Positions 18,460 through 25,401 of a stretch of 42,661 nucleotides of DNA are shown here, piece after piece. Both the position numbers and the translations under genes were made by a program. This DNA is from Phocaeicola coprocola DSM 17136. Its GTDB lineage: Bacteria; Bacteroidota; Bacteroidia; Bacteroidales; Bacteroidaceae. Below the pieces are notes generated by a model. The model was not told the DNA's origin. It searched no databases and saw nothing but the letters and a program-made list of their open reading frames with translations. Within the stretch, counting starts at the first letter, position 1. The number at the start of each line of letters is the position of its first letter. The stretch is from contig NZ_DS981498.1 of assembly GCF_000154845.1 (NCBI RefSeq), positions 1 through 42,661 of the forward strand, in the 5' to 3' direction.

Positions 18460-20268
18460 ATGAGAAATCCAGAGCAAGTATTAAACATTTTAGCTGGACA
18501 CAGCAATGAGCCCGAGTATAAATACGAAAGGCTTTACCGTATTCTATTCAATGAACAGATGTTCTTTGTCGCCTACCAACGTATGTATGCAAAGCCGGGC
18601 AACATGACACCCGGCACAGATGGCAAAACTGAGGATGAGATGAGCATTGATAGGATAAACAAACTCATAGAGAGTATAAAGGATGAGACTTATAGTCCCA
18701 ATCCTGCAAAGAGAACTTACATTCCGAAAAAGAATGGGAAGATGCGTCCGCTAGGAATACCGTCTTTTGAAGACAAATTGGTTCAAGAGGTAGTAAGAAT
18801 GGTGCTTGAAGCCATATATGAGGGACACTTTGAGTGGACATCGCACGGTTTCAGACCAAACCGAAGCTGCCACACAGCACTGAAAAGTCTACAAAACAAT
18901 TTCAACGGTGCAAAATGGTTCATTGAGGGAGATATAAAAGGCTTCTTTGACAACATAGACCATAATGTGCTGATAGAAATAATGAAAGGCAGAATAGCAG
19001 ACGACAGATTTCTTCGTCTGATACGGAAATTCCTCAATGCAGGGTACATGGAAGAGTGGCAATTCAACAAGACTTATTCAGGGACACCGCAAGGTGGTAT
19101 CATAAGCCCTATTTTGGCAAACATATACCTAGACAAGTTCGATAAGTACATGGATGAATATGCCAACAAATTCAATAAAGGGACAGCAAGAAGCCGCAAC
19201 AAGGATATTTGCAAACTCAACAGCAGAGTACACTACCTAAAACGTAGGATAAATGAAGTTGAGGATGTAAACGTAAGAACAAGGATGGTAGAAGAACTGC
19301 ACGAAAAGCAGAAGTGGATACTAACAATGCCGAGTGGCAACGATATGGATAGAAATTTTCGCAGACTGAGATATGTGCGCTATGCCGATGATTTTCTAAT
19401 CGGGGTTATCGGAACGAAAAACGAATGTGAGAGAATCAAAGCAGACATCACCAAGTTTATGCAGGAAAAGTTAAGACTGGAGATGTCACAGGAAAAGACT
19501 TTGATTACAAATGCACAAGACAGCGCGAAATTTTTGGGTTACGAAATATATGTCCGTAAAGACTATGCCACAAAGAGAAACAGTAACGGAACAGTGCGCA
19601 GATACTTCAACGGGAACGTGATATTGCACGTTTCAAGAGAAGTAATCAAGAACAAGCTGCTCAGCCTCGAAGCCATGAAAGTTGTCACCAAACACGGCAA
19701 GGAAACATGGGTGTCAAAAGGCCGGACTTATATGATTGACAATGAATCGCACGAGATTGTAGCTCAGTTTAATACCGAAATACGAGGGTTCTACAACTAT
19801 TACTCAATAGCAAACAATGCATCGGCTTTGGGACGCTCTTTCGGCTGCATTATGAAGTTCTCCATATACAAAACTCTTGCTCAAAAGCTGAATATGTCAG
19901 TGAGAAAAGTCATTGAAACATACCGTAAGGACAATCTCTTTGCCGTGCCTTTTGTAAACAAGGGAGGAGAAACCAAGTACAGGGTATTCTACAATGAGGG
20001 GTATGCCCGTAAAACCGATTGTGAAACAGCCCCAAGTGACAATCTGCCGTACATGTTCAAAACGCCATCGTTGAGTCTGATAGAAAGGCTTATAACAAAA
20101 ACGTGCGAACTATGTGGTAAGCACGGTGAAGTGGTAATGCACCATGTCCGCACTCTCAAAGAGTTAAAAGGTAAAAATGACTGGGAACGCAAAATGCTCT
20201 ATATGCACAGAAAGACTTTGGTCGTTTGTGCGGAGTGCAATGCAAAAATCCAGAGATGTGTCAAGTAA
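18460..20268 (+). CDS. ltrA: Group II intron reverse transcriptase/maturase with HNH endonuclease
   Basis: 602 aa, full-length intron-encoded protein that aids splicing and carries out target-primed reverse transcription. Residues 45-390 are the RT: RTYIPKKNGKMRPLGIPSFEDK, HGFRPNRSCHTAL, GTPQGGIISPILANIYLDK and the catalytic YADD in VRYADDFLIGV. An X/maturase domain follows (FNTEIRGFYNYYSIANN), then a C-terminal HNH domain with CELC, VMHHV and CAEC zinc and metal motifs. It starts at ATG 18460 and ends 18 nt before domain V. No lesion is visible. Confidence 0.95.
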   Translation: MRNPEQVLNILAGHSNEPEYKYERLYRILFNEQMFFVAYQRMYAKPGNMTPGTDGKTEDEMSIDRINKLIESIKDETYSPNPAKRTYIPKKNGKMRPLGIPSFEDKLVQEVVRMVLEAIYEGHFEWTSHGFRPNRSCHTALKSLQNNFNGAKWFIEGDIKGFFDNIDHNVLIEIMKGRIADDRFLRLIRKFLNAGYMEEWQFNKTYSGTPQGGIISPILANIYLDKFDKYMDEYANKFNKGTARSRNKDICKLNSRVHYLKRRINEVEDVNVRTRMVEELHEKQKWILTMPSGNDMDRNFRRLRYVRYADDFLIGVIGTKNECERIKADITKFMQEKLRLEMSQEKTLITNAQDSAKFLGYEIYVRKDYATKRNSNGTVRRYFNGNVILHVSREVIKNKLLSLEAMKVVTKHGKETWVSKGRTYMIDNESHEIVAQFNTEIRGFYNYYSIANNASALGRSFGCIMKFSIYKTLAQKLNMSVRKVIETYRKDNLFAVPFVNKGGETKYRVFYNEGYARKTDCETAPSDNLPYMFKTPSLSLIERLITKTCELCGKHGEVVMHHVRTLKELKGKNDWERKMLYMHRKTLVVCAECNAKIQRCVK

Positions 20269-20286
20269 GATGATGTTACAGATGGA

Positions 20287-20320
20287 GAGCCGTATACATG
20301 GAGACGTGTAAGTACGGTTC
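20287..20320 (+). ncRNA. Group II intron domain V
   Basis: A 34-nt hairpin begins GAGCCGTATAC and ends GTACGGTTC with an AGC-type catalytic triad region and a GNRA-like GGAGA loop. This is the canonical length for IIA/IIB domain V and is 61 nt from the intron 3' end. Confidence 0.93.
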
Positions 20321-20381
20321 GGGGGCAGGTAAGCGAAAACCTACCGCTGTAAAGCGGAAAGGCGTTGTTTGCCGAGCCTAC

Positions 20382-20473
20382 AGATAACCGTGCAGAAATT
20401 GGATAATGACCTCACGATGCTGGGCGACAAACTGAGCAAATCATTCGGAAACGTGAAAATAGCTGGGATATGA
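20382..20473 (+). other. 3' exon of the integrase gene
   Basis: Joined to 17887, this reads YA-KITVQKLDNDLTML... and ends KIAGI at a TGA (20471-20473). These are the C-terminal helices that follow the catalytic Tyr in this recombinase family and usually pack in trans on a partner subunit. It has no start codon of its own. Its TGA overlaps the ATG of the next gene (ATGA at 20470-20473). Confidence 0.9.
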
Positions 20474-20841
20474 AACGGGAAATAATCACAACGGACAGCT
20501 ATGGTAGAATTACCATACCATCCGATACAGGTAATATATGGATGAATGAAATGGAGCTGGTGGAGCTGTTCGGGGCAATCGTCCCGACGCTCCGTGCCGC
20601 CATTCGTGCCGTGTACAAGTGTGGAAATTTTAATCCTCTTGAAGCTGAAAAACGTATCAAGCTGCTCAACGGCTATTACGCGGACATGTATGCCTTGCCG
20701 ATGGTGGTGGCACTCGCTTTTCGCATTGACACGTCAGGTGCCGCAACGGTTCGCAATGCCCTGCTGGAAAGATTGTGCCGACGAAAAGAAAAACAAGTCC
20801 TGCTGGTGTCAATGAATAACAGAATGCCGTATGAATGTTAG
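20470..20841 (+). CDS. Element-encoded protein of unknown function, 123 aa
   Basis: I do not recognise a named family, but proteins like this follow integrase genes in Bacteroidales mobile elements. The N-terminus YGRITIPSDTGNIWMNEMELVELFG looks like a small DNA-binding fold (IW.. ELFG, then VPTLRAAIRAVYK). There is no signal or membrane segment. The start overlaps the integrase stop by ATGA, so translation is coupled to the spliced integrase message, which suggests a partner of integration or excision. Confidence 0.72.
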   Translation: MKREIITTDSYGRITIPSDTGNIWMNEMELVELFGAIVPTLRAAIRAVYKCGNFNPLEAEKRIKLLNGYYADMYALPMVVALAFRIDTSGAATVRNALLERLCRRKEKQVLLVSMNNRMPYEC

Positions 20842-20853
20842 GGTGAACTTTTT

Positions 20854-20991
20854 ATGTTCAGCCACTACAATACCTATGCGGACATCAAGCGGCGGAAGAA
20901 CGAGAGCCGGACGTATTTCTTTGACAGGGCGGCGGAACGGCTGAACCGCAGGATGATGCGGGACGAGGAGGCGGAACGGAAGAGGCGGTGA
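20854..20991 (+). CDS. Small basic protein, 45 aa
   Basis: A short open frame, ATG 20854 to TGA 20989-20991, encodes MFSHYNTYADIKRRKNESRT followed by an Arg/Glu-rich helix (RAAERLNRRMMRDEEAERKRR, in pieces). It lies 12 nt after the 123-aa gene and in the same direction, so it is probably co-translated. High R/K/E content suggests nucleic-acid or protein contact. Function is unknown. Confidence 0.55.
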   Translation: MFSHYNTYADIKRRKNESRTYFFDRAAERLNRRMMRDEEAERKRR

Positions 20992-21058
20992 AGCAAGAAA
21001 ACAAGCGATAAGTCCGCCTTGATTTATTACGAAAAAAATAAAAAAAGTTTCTACTATA

Positions 21059-21089
21059 TTTGTATTATCAAATATAAATTGTACTTTTG
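21059..21089 (+). promoter_or_regulatory. Perfect Bacteroidales promoter for the NYN gene
   Basis: TTTG at 21059-21062, exactly 19 nt, then TACTTTTG at 21082-21089 matches TTTG-N19-TAnnTTTG with no mismatch. Transcription should start near 21096, giving a leader of about 80 nt before the ATG at 21175. Confidence 0.85.
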
Positions 21090-21103
21090 CAATACAATAT
21101 CGC

Positions 21104-21156
21104 CCTTAGGTGGAAAATACTAAGGCTCGCCACCCCTAAAAAGGTGGCTTATTTTT
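21104..21156 (+). promoter_or_regulatory. Structured 5' leader with two competing hairpins
   Basis: Hairpin 1 is CCTTAG/CTAAGG (21104-21109 with 21120-21125), with loop GTGGAAAATA. Hairpin 2 is GCCACC/GGTGGC (21129-21134 with 21143-21148), followed by TTATTTTTT, which looks like an intrinsic terminator. GGTGG at 21109-21113, mostly in loop 1, is also complementary to CCACC at 21130-21134. A pseudoknot or an antiterminator can therefore form instead of hairpin 2. It resembles an attenuator or a small RNA made ahead of the NYN gene. Confidence 0.6.
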
Positions 21157-21174
21157 TATATATACAATTGGAAT

Positions 21175-21816
21175 ATGGAGCAAAAACAGCGCGTTATAGT
21201 CTATATTGATGGATTCAATTTCTATTTCGGACTGAAGAGCAATGCTAAATGGAAGAAATATTATTGGCTTGATATAGTTAAGTTGTTCGAGATGTTCATG
21301 CGCCCGAATCAGGAGCTTGTTGCCGTCAAGTATTTTTCGGCAAAGCCTGATGATATAGACCAAAGTCTTCGCCAGAATGCCTTTTTTCAAGCCAATAGAG
21401 AAAATCCGAAATTCAAGTTGATATTGGGTAAGTACCTGAAAAAATCTATAACCTGTTTCAAATGCGGAAATGTTATTCATACCCATGAGGAAAAGGAAAC
21501 TGATGTACGAATAGCCACACAGATTATAGCAGATGCCTATCAGAAGAATTGTGATATATCCATTGTAGTATCAGCTGATAGTGACATGATACCTGCTATC
21601 GAACTTGCAACAGAAGCTTGTCAAAAGGTTTTTGTATATTTCCCTCCTTACCAGTACTCCAGTAATCTTGCTACTATGGGTATGGGTAAGCCTATCCATA
21701 TGAAACAATATGAAACTCGTTTCAGGCAATGTCTTTTACCTGATGTGGTACATCTTGGAAAGGCAAACTTTGATTTACAGATACCTAAGAAATGGAAGGC
21801 TTTTCAGTCAATCTGA
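21175..21816 (+). CDS. NYN-domain (PIN-like) predicted RNase
   Basis: 213 aa. The first NYN acidic residue lies in VYIDGFNFYFGL near residue 10, the next in the EKETDVRIATQIIADAY block near 105, and the third in SADSDMIPAIELA near 130. Together they make a metal-binding site of the LabA/NYN nuclease type. A small Cys pair CFKCGN precedes the second motif. By family it may cleave RNA; target unknown. It has its own strong promoter, a structured leader and a strong terminator, so it is a self-contained cargo unit. Confidence 0.88.
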   Translation: MEQKQRVIVYIDGFNFYFGLKSNAKWKKYYWLDIVKLFEMFMRPNQELVAVKYFSAKPDDIDQSLRQNAFFQANRENPKFKLILGKYLKKSITCFKCGNVIHTHEEKETDVRIATQIIADAYQKNCDISIVVSADSDMIPAIELATEACQKVFVYFPPYQYSSNLATMGMGKPIHMKQYETRFRQCLLPDVVHLGKANFDLQIPKKWKAFQSI

Positions 21817-21842
21817 ATCAGAAATACGCGTTATAAAAAAGG

Positions 21843-21890
21843 AAAATCCGTAATACAGTCTGGAATATCCAGTCGTATTACGGATTTTTC
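21843..21890 (+). terminator. Strong terminator of the NYN gene
   Basis: A perfect 14-bp stem (AAAATCCGTAATAC / GTATTACGGATTTT) with an inner CTGG/CCAG extension is followed by TTTTC-TTTTC. It lies 27 nt after the NYN stop codon. Confidence 0.9.
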
Positions 21891-21908
21891 TTTTCGCCTA
21901 TGATATTT

Positions 21909-22130
21909 CTATTTGTTCTGCAAGAGGTATTGCAGTTCGGGGTCGGACTGTATGCGCTGCAACTCGTCAGCGACAATCTGCCGGACATCGGCACGGATAC
22001 GGTTGTAGTTATCCTAGTTCATCTCCTTCATGCGGTCGTTGCCGCCGGCATCTGTAAAGTCCGTGATGACGGGTATAGACCGGTAAGCCTGTTCCTCACG
22101 CTTCACTTTCTCGGCATCGACCACAATTGG
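21909..22130 (-). pseudogene. Remnant of an element gene (C-terminal 70 codons, one stop)
   Basis: The minus strand reads PIVVDAEKVKREEQAYRS..., then FTDAGGNDRMKEMN, a TAG stop (22014-22016), then DNYNRIRADVRQIVADEL...QYLLQNK and a real stop at 21909. The reading is protein-like on both sides of the internal stop. An in-frame TAA lies just upstream of 22130, so no intact gene precedes it. I think it is the tail of a large Bacteroidales element protein, but cannot name it. Confidence 0.6.
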
Positions 22131-22227
22131 ATGATTAACGGTTTAATCTGACGTAGTGACGACATGAAGTCATTAAATCCGTAAATCAGTGCGTCAGTCA
22201 ATCTGTAATTATCTGCAACATCCAGTC

Positions 22228-22266
22228 CCCGAAGACGTGCATATTCCACGACTTCGGGCTTTTTTA
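22228..22266. terminator. Intrinsic terminator-like hairpin
   Basis: The stem CCCGAAG-A-CGTG / CACG-A-CTTCGGG is followed by CTTTTTTATC on the plus strand. The rest of 22131-22323 shows no convincing frame. Confidence 0.75.
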
Positions 22267-22323
22267 TCTCCTTTTATCTGAAAGAGCCACCCGTTTATAC
22301 TGCATTTTCTTTTGGCATGACCT

Positions 22324-22390
22324 ATTTTGCGCCGTTCCGCATAGATTTGCGTATCAAGATTTTACCGACACTTCCGTAGCTTTGCAACCA
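22324..22390 (+). promoter_or_regulatory. 67-bp module paralogous to the integrase upstream region
   Basis: Aligns gap-free with 16670-16736. It ends in TAGCTTTGCAACCA with a -7 box TAGCTTTG at 22377-22384. Transcription would run right, through the region before the relaxase. An ATG at 22390 directly after it opens only a 12-codon frame. Confidence 0.5.
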
Positions 22391-22444
22391 TGTTTAACCC
22401 GTTGCCGACAGAATGTAGGCAGCACTAAAACCTGTATCAAGAAC

Positions 22445-22577
22445 ATGAAGAAAAAAAGAAATTATTTGCGTAGGTACAATTCTCTACAAGATTGTGAATC
22501 GGGATTGTCATTATTCGCTGATAAGAGGAATAGGACGTTACTACACGGTAAACAAAATACAGCTGGAAAAATTCTGA
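22445..22577 (+). pseudogene. Possible frameshifted short gene
   Basis: From ATG 22445 the reading MKKK is followed, after a run of seven As, by a protein-like frame shifted by one base: EIICVGTILYKIVNRD, CHYSLIRGIGRYYTVNKIQLEKF, stop at 22575-22577. With one A fewer it would be a 43-aa protein. The unshifted frame stays open to 22585 but looks random. Weak evidence. Confidence 0.3.
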
Positions 22578-22830
22578 TATTTTGATGAGATGATGAAAGT
22601 ATATATAAACATAAAGAGAAACAGTAACTTACGTCTTCATCAACCTTTCAACAAGAGAATCGGGCAGATGAAAAGAGAAAGAACACACCGCACTCTACAT
22701 CACTTTTCTTTTGGCGAGCGGTTTGATGAAACGATGATGAATGTATATCATTTTGGCTATCAGTATATTATCCTATCAACTCATCAATTCATCGGATTTT
22801 CATCCGCCAACAAGTCTGCGGGACAAACGG

Positions 22831-22998
22831 ATGGAAGGAAATGCCACTATCCGCAAGCTGGTCGGTCGGACATCCGACCTGCCTGTTGTCCGACCAGCCG
22901 ACAAGGGAAGGCGTATCATATCAATGAAAAGAAAAGAGCTGCCTATACAGCTGGTACTCTCACAGGCTTTTGAGAACAGAAAAGCCATAGCTCATTAG
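22831..22998 (+). CDS. Doubtful 55-aa ORF next to the oriT-like region
   Basis: MEGNATIRKLVGRTSDLPVV..., basic, ending FENRKAIAH at 22998, inside the left arm of the oriT-like hairpin. Its DNA contains the imperfect palindrome ggtcggacatccgacc with a third related arm, so it may be a site rather than a gene. No family recognised. The remaining DNA from 22586 to 22830 shows nothing I can support. Confidence 0.25.
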   Translation: MEGNATIRKLVGRTSDLPVVRPADKGRRIISMKRKELPIQLVLSQAFENRKAIAH

Positions 22999-23079
22999 GG
23001 CATTTTCTTTACGCAGTGCAGGCACAGCTAAAAATGCCCCAATGAGCCAACGGGGTTACACCCCTCTGGACACCCCCGT
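22990..23079. other. Putative oriT
   Basis: The inverted repeat gctcattagggcatttt (22990-23006) / aaaatgccccaatgagc (23031-23047) pairs over 17 positions with one mismatch. It is followed by the G/C-rich pair CGGGG-ttacacccctctggaca-CCCCCG (23051-23079). It lies 74 nt upstream of the MobV relaxase start, where mobilizable elements keep their nick site. The nick position cannot be read from sequence. Confidence 0.55.
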
Positions 23080-23152
23080 TTGCCATGCGGCATGACCGCA
23101 GCTGACGGAAACCAACAAACCAAATTGTCAAACTTGAAAACGAAAAACAAGC

Positions 23153-23977
23153 ATGGGATATATAAGCATTCAAATCAACAAAGCGAAAGGCTCGGCTGAC
23201 ACGGGCGCATCCGACCACATAGAACGTAAGACCATACCCAAGAACGCAGACCCTACACGTACACATCTCAACCGTGAACTGGTGGAGTTTTCTGATGGAG
23301 TGTCCGACCGTACCGAAGCGATAAGCCACCGTATCCGTACGGCAGGCATCAAACGTAAGATAACCCCTGACCAAGTGCGGGCAATTAGAATCGTGCTTTC
23401 GGGTACGCACGAGGATATGATGAAAATACAGGACGAGGGCAGACTTGACGAATGGTGTGATGACAACCTTCAATGGCTTCATCGCACCTTCGGCAAGGAA
23501 AATACCGTTTCGGCAGTCCTGCACATGGATGAGCACACACCGCACATTCATGCCACGGTCGTACCGATAGTAACAGGAGAGCGCAGGAAAGCCAAGAAAA
23601 AGCAGACGGAAGGTAAACGCTCCTACCGCAAGAAAGCCAATATCGTGCGTCTGTGTGCCGATGATGTGCTGACACGTGAGAAACTCGTTGCCTATCACGA
23701 CAGTTACGCAAGAGTAATGGAAAAATACGGTTTGCAACGTGGCGTACGTGGCTCGGAAGCACGGCATACGACAACAGCCCAATACTACCGTGATTTGATA
23801 CGGCAGACGGGTGAACTTGAAGCCAATGTGCAACAGTTACAGACAGAGCAGCAACAAGCAGAGCAACAGCTTGACGAGGTAAGGCAGGAAGTCAAGTCGG
23901 AGAAACTGGAAGCAGCCAAGACGGAAGCGAAAGCCGCATTCGTGGCAAAAGTCGGTTCTCTTTTGGGGCGGTGGTAA
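23153..23977 (+). CDS. MobV-family relaxase, N-terminal part (frameshifted)
   Basis: 274 aa. The catalytic domain of a Mob_Pre/MobV relaxase, which nicks oriT and leads the strand into the recipient. The N-terminal region GYISIQINKAKG is typical, the metal-binding motif HMDEHTPHIHATVVP (H-x-D-E..P-H-x-H) lies near residue 125, and GLQRGVRGSEARH near 195. A coiled coil begins at about 220. One extra G in GGGG (23965-23968) shifts the frame, and translation ends LLGRW at 23977; with GGG it would read LLGGGKLKELEAD into the next frame. The catalytic domain is intact, so a truncated relaxase may still work. Confidence 0.9.
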   Translation: MGYISIQINKAKGSADTGASDHIERKTIPKNADPTRTHLNRELVEFSDGVSDRTEAISHRIRTAGIKRKITPDQVRAIRIVLSGTHEDMMKIQDEGRLDEWCDDNLQWLHRTFGKENTVSAVLHMDEHTPHIHATVVPIVTGERRKAKKKQTEGKRSYRKKANIVRLCADDVLTREKLVAYHDSYARVMEKYGLQRGVRGSEARHTTTAQYYRDLIRQTGELEANVQQLQTEQQQAEQQLDEVRQEVKSEKLEAAKTEAKAAFVAKVGSLLGRW

Positions 23978-23978
23978 A

Positions 23979-24524
23979 TTGAAAGAACTGGAAGCCGACA
24001 ACCGTACCCTGCAAGGCGAGGTCGCCGCCCGTGATGAGAGCATCAAGTTGTTGCAACAGCAGATGCAGCGGCAGCAGGAGGAACACAACCGCCAACTTAT
24101 GGAATTGCAAGTCAAGCACCGCAGGGAGATGGCAGATAAAGAAGTGGCACACCAAGAAGAAGTGTCATTCCTGAAATCAATCATCCAGAAAGCCAAGAAG
24201 TGGTTCCCGCTGTTCCAAGAGTTGGTGTACATGGAGAAGTTCTGCCTCAAAGTCGGTTTCAACGAAAGGCAGACCGCCACGCTCATCAGAGGAAAGCCGC
24301 TGTTCTACGAAGGCGAACTCTATTCGGAGGAACATAAACGGAAGTTCAAGACAGAAAACGCAGGTTTCCAAGTTGTAAAAGACCCGAAAGACAAGTCAAA
24401 ACTTGTACTTTGTATTGAAGGAAAACCTATTGGAGAGTGGTTCAAAGAACAATTTAATAAATTGTTTTCTTCCGTACGCAGAACAGTTGCACCACTCAAA
24501 AAGGGTAAGGGTATAGGATTATAA
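23979..24524 (+). pseudogene. MobV relaxase, C-terminal part in the shifted frame
   Basis: 181 codons continue the relaxase after the +1 frameshift: a long Gln/Glu/Arg coiled coil (residues 1-70), then a globular tail (WFPLFQELVYMEKFC, FNERQTATLIRGK, LVLCIEGKPIGEWFKEQ). The only nearby start is TTG at 23979, so independent translation is doubtful. The uninterrupted gene would span 23153-24524, about 456 aa, a normal size for the family. Confidence 0.85.
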
Positions 24525-24536
24525 ACAATACCAATG

Positions 24537-24585
24537 AGAGAATAGTAAGTCTTTATCTGTAGTTCAAATAGACTTGCTATTCTCT
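24537..24585. terminator. Bidirectional terminator between relaxase and specificity gene
   Basis: The stem AGAGAATAGTAAGTCT / AGACTTGCTATTCTCT (16 bp, one mismatch) with a 17-nt loop lies between the convergent relaxase and restriction-modification operons. Confidence 0.8.
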
Positions 24586-24606
24586 GGTTGGTTCTTAACT
24601 TGAAAA

Positions 24607-25401
24607 TTAAGCTATCCCCTCTATCGTCATTTCGACTTTTCGTTTCGCGTTATTCAATAATTCTTCACTTTCTTTTCTTAATCTAAAACTCTCTTGGATT
24701 TTTCCTGAAATTTTCTGTTGAATAGGCATAGGTAATATTGGTATAATGACATTTTCAATTTCCGATGGTTTCCAATGTTGGATGATTGAACCTCCTGCAT
24801 CCCTCTCAGCTTGGAGACGTACTATTGGAGAATTGAGCACCAATGTCAGGTAATCGGGTAAGACATCAGTACTGATTAATGACAAGTGAAGTATTGCACC
24901 AGAAGTAATTACATCAAGTGGTTCTTCTACCTTATAGGCAATGCCTACACTTCCGTCTTTTGACAACAAAATAGTATTCTTCTGAGGTCTTATAACATTG
25001 TTGAACTCCTCTTTATCAATATGTATCGCAGTATCAGTTAATCCAAACTTTGAAAGGTCAGAAACTCTGATAAACGGCACACCTGTTTCTTGATAAGCAT
25101 CACTGCCAGGTTCTATAGACTTATCTATTTTAGTCAATTCTCCTATTGTTGATGTCGGAAATTTACTCAGTTGGTAAAACAGGTAATCATATTTGGGCTG
25201 ATAATATTCTGCATCAAGACGTCCACTTGACAAAAAACTATCAGACAGTCTCTTGCAGGTTTTTACGGTCTTGCTTTCTTTTTCAATGTCAGGCAATACC
25301 CCGACTTCCATAAGCAACAACCATTCCGCGTTTCGTTCTTCTTGAACAATGTTATTGTATAACTGACTAATAATCAACCAATTACCCCCCCCCATTTTCA
25401 A
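24607..25401 (-). CDS. hsdS: HsdS-like half specificity subunit (third TRD)
   Basis: 264 aa from a TTG at 25401, or 262 aa from the ATG at 25395. It starts mid-protein: a linker (NAEWLLLMEVGVLPDIE), the repeat LSSGRLDAEYY, one target-recognition domain (ETGVPFIRVSDLSKFG...SKDGSVGIAYK) and a closing helix VRLQAERD...RKESEELLNNAKRKVEMTIEG. A complete S protein has two TRDs; this has one. It overlaps the upstream S gene across a G9 run, and with eight Gs it would be joined to it as one protein. It may be made separately by reinitiation at the ATG 11 nt before the upstream stop. Confidence 0.85.
   Translation of the reverse strand: MKMGGGNWLIISQLYNNIVQEERNAEWLLLMEVGVLPDIEKESKTVKTCKRLSDSFLSSGRLDAEYYQPKYDYLFYQLSKFPTSTIGELTKIDKSIEPGSDAYQETGVPFIRVSDLSKFGLTDTAIHIDKEEFNNVIRPQKNTILLSKDGSVGIAYKVEEPLDVITSGAILHLSLISTDVLPDYLTLVLNSPIVRLQAERDAGGSIIQHWKPSEIENVIIPILPMPIQQKISGKIQESFRLRKESEELLNNAKRKVEMTIEGIA

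Larger units (their letters stand above)
17888..20381 (+). mobile_element. Group II intron inside the integrase gene (2494 bp)
   Basis: The 5' end GTGCGCCC fits the GUGYG consensus. The 3' end is CCTAC (ends AY), followed by exon AGATAACC. Exon ATGCGA (17882-17887) is complementary to TCGCAT at 18245-18250, a good IBS1/EBS1 pair that supports the 5' splice site. Domains I-III occupy 17888-18459, the maturase ORF lies in domain IV, domain V is at 20287-20320, and domain VI follows. Ligating the exons exactly restores the recombinase reading frame. Confidence 0.93.

Noticed and set aside
21900..22151. 83-codon hydrophobic ORF
   Set aside because: Shadow of the minus-strand gene remnant at 21909-22130.
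22382..22585. 67-codon ORF on the plus strand
   Set aside because: The shifted frame across the A7 run is more protein-like; the ORF itself shows no family features. Reported only as a possible frameshifted gene.
23009..23833. 274-codon minus-strand ORF opposite the relaxase
   Set aside because: Shadow of the relaxase frame in GC-rich DNA; no motifs and mostly Cys/His/Arg noise.
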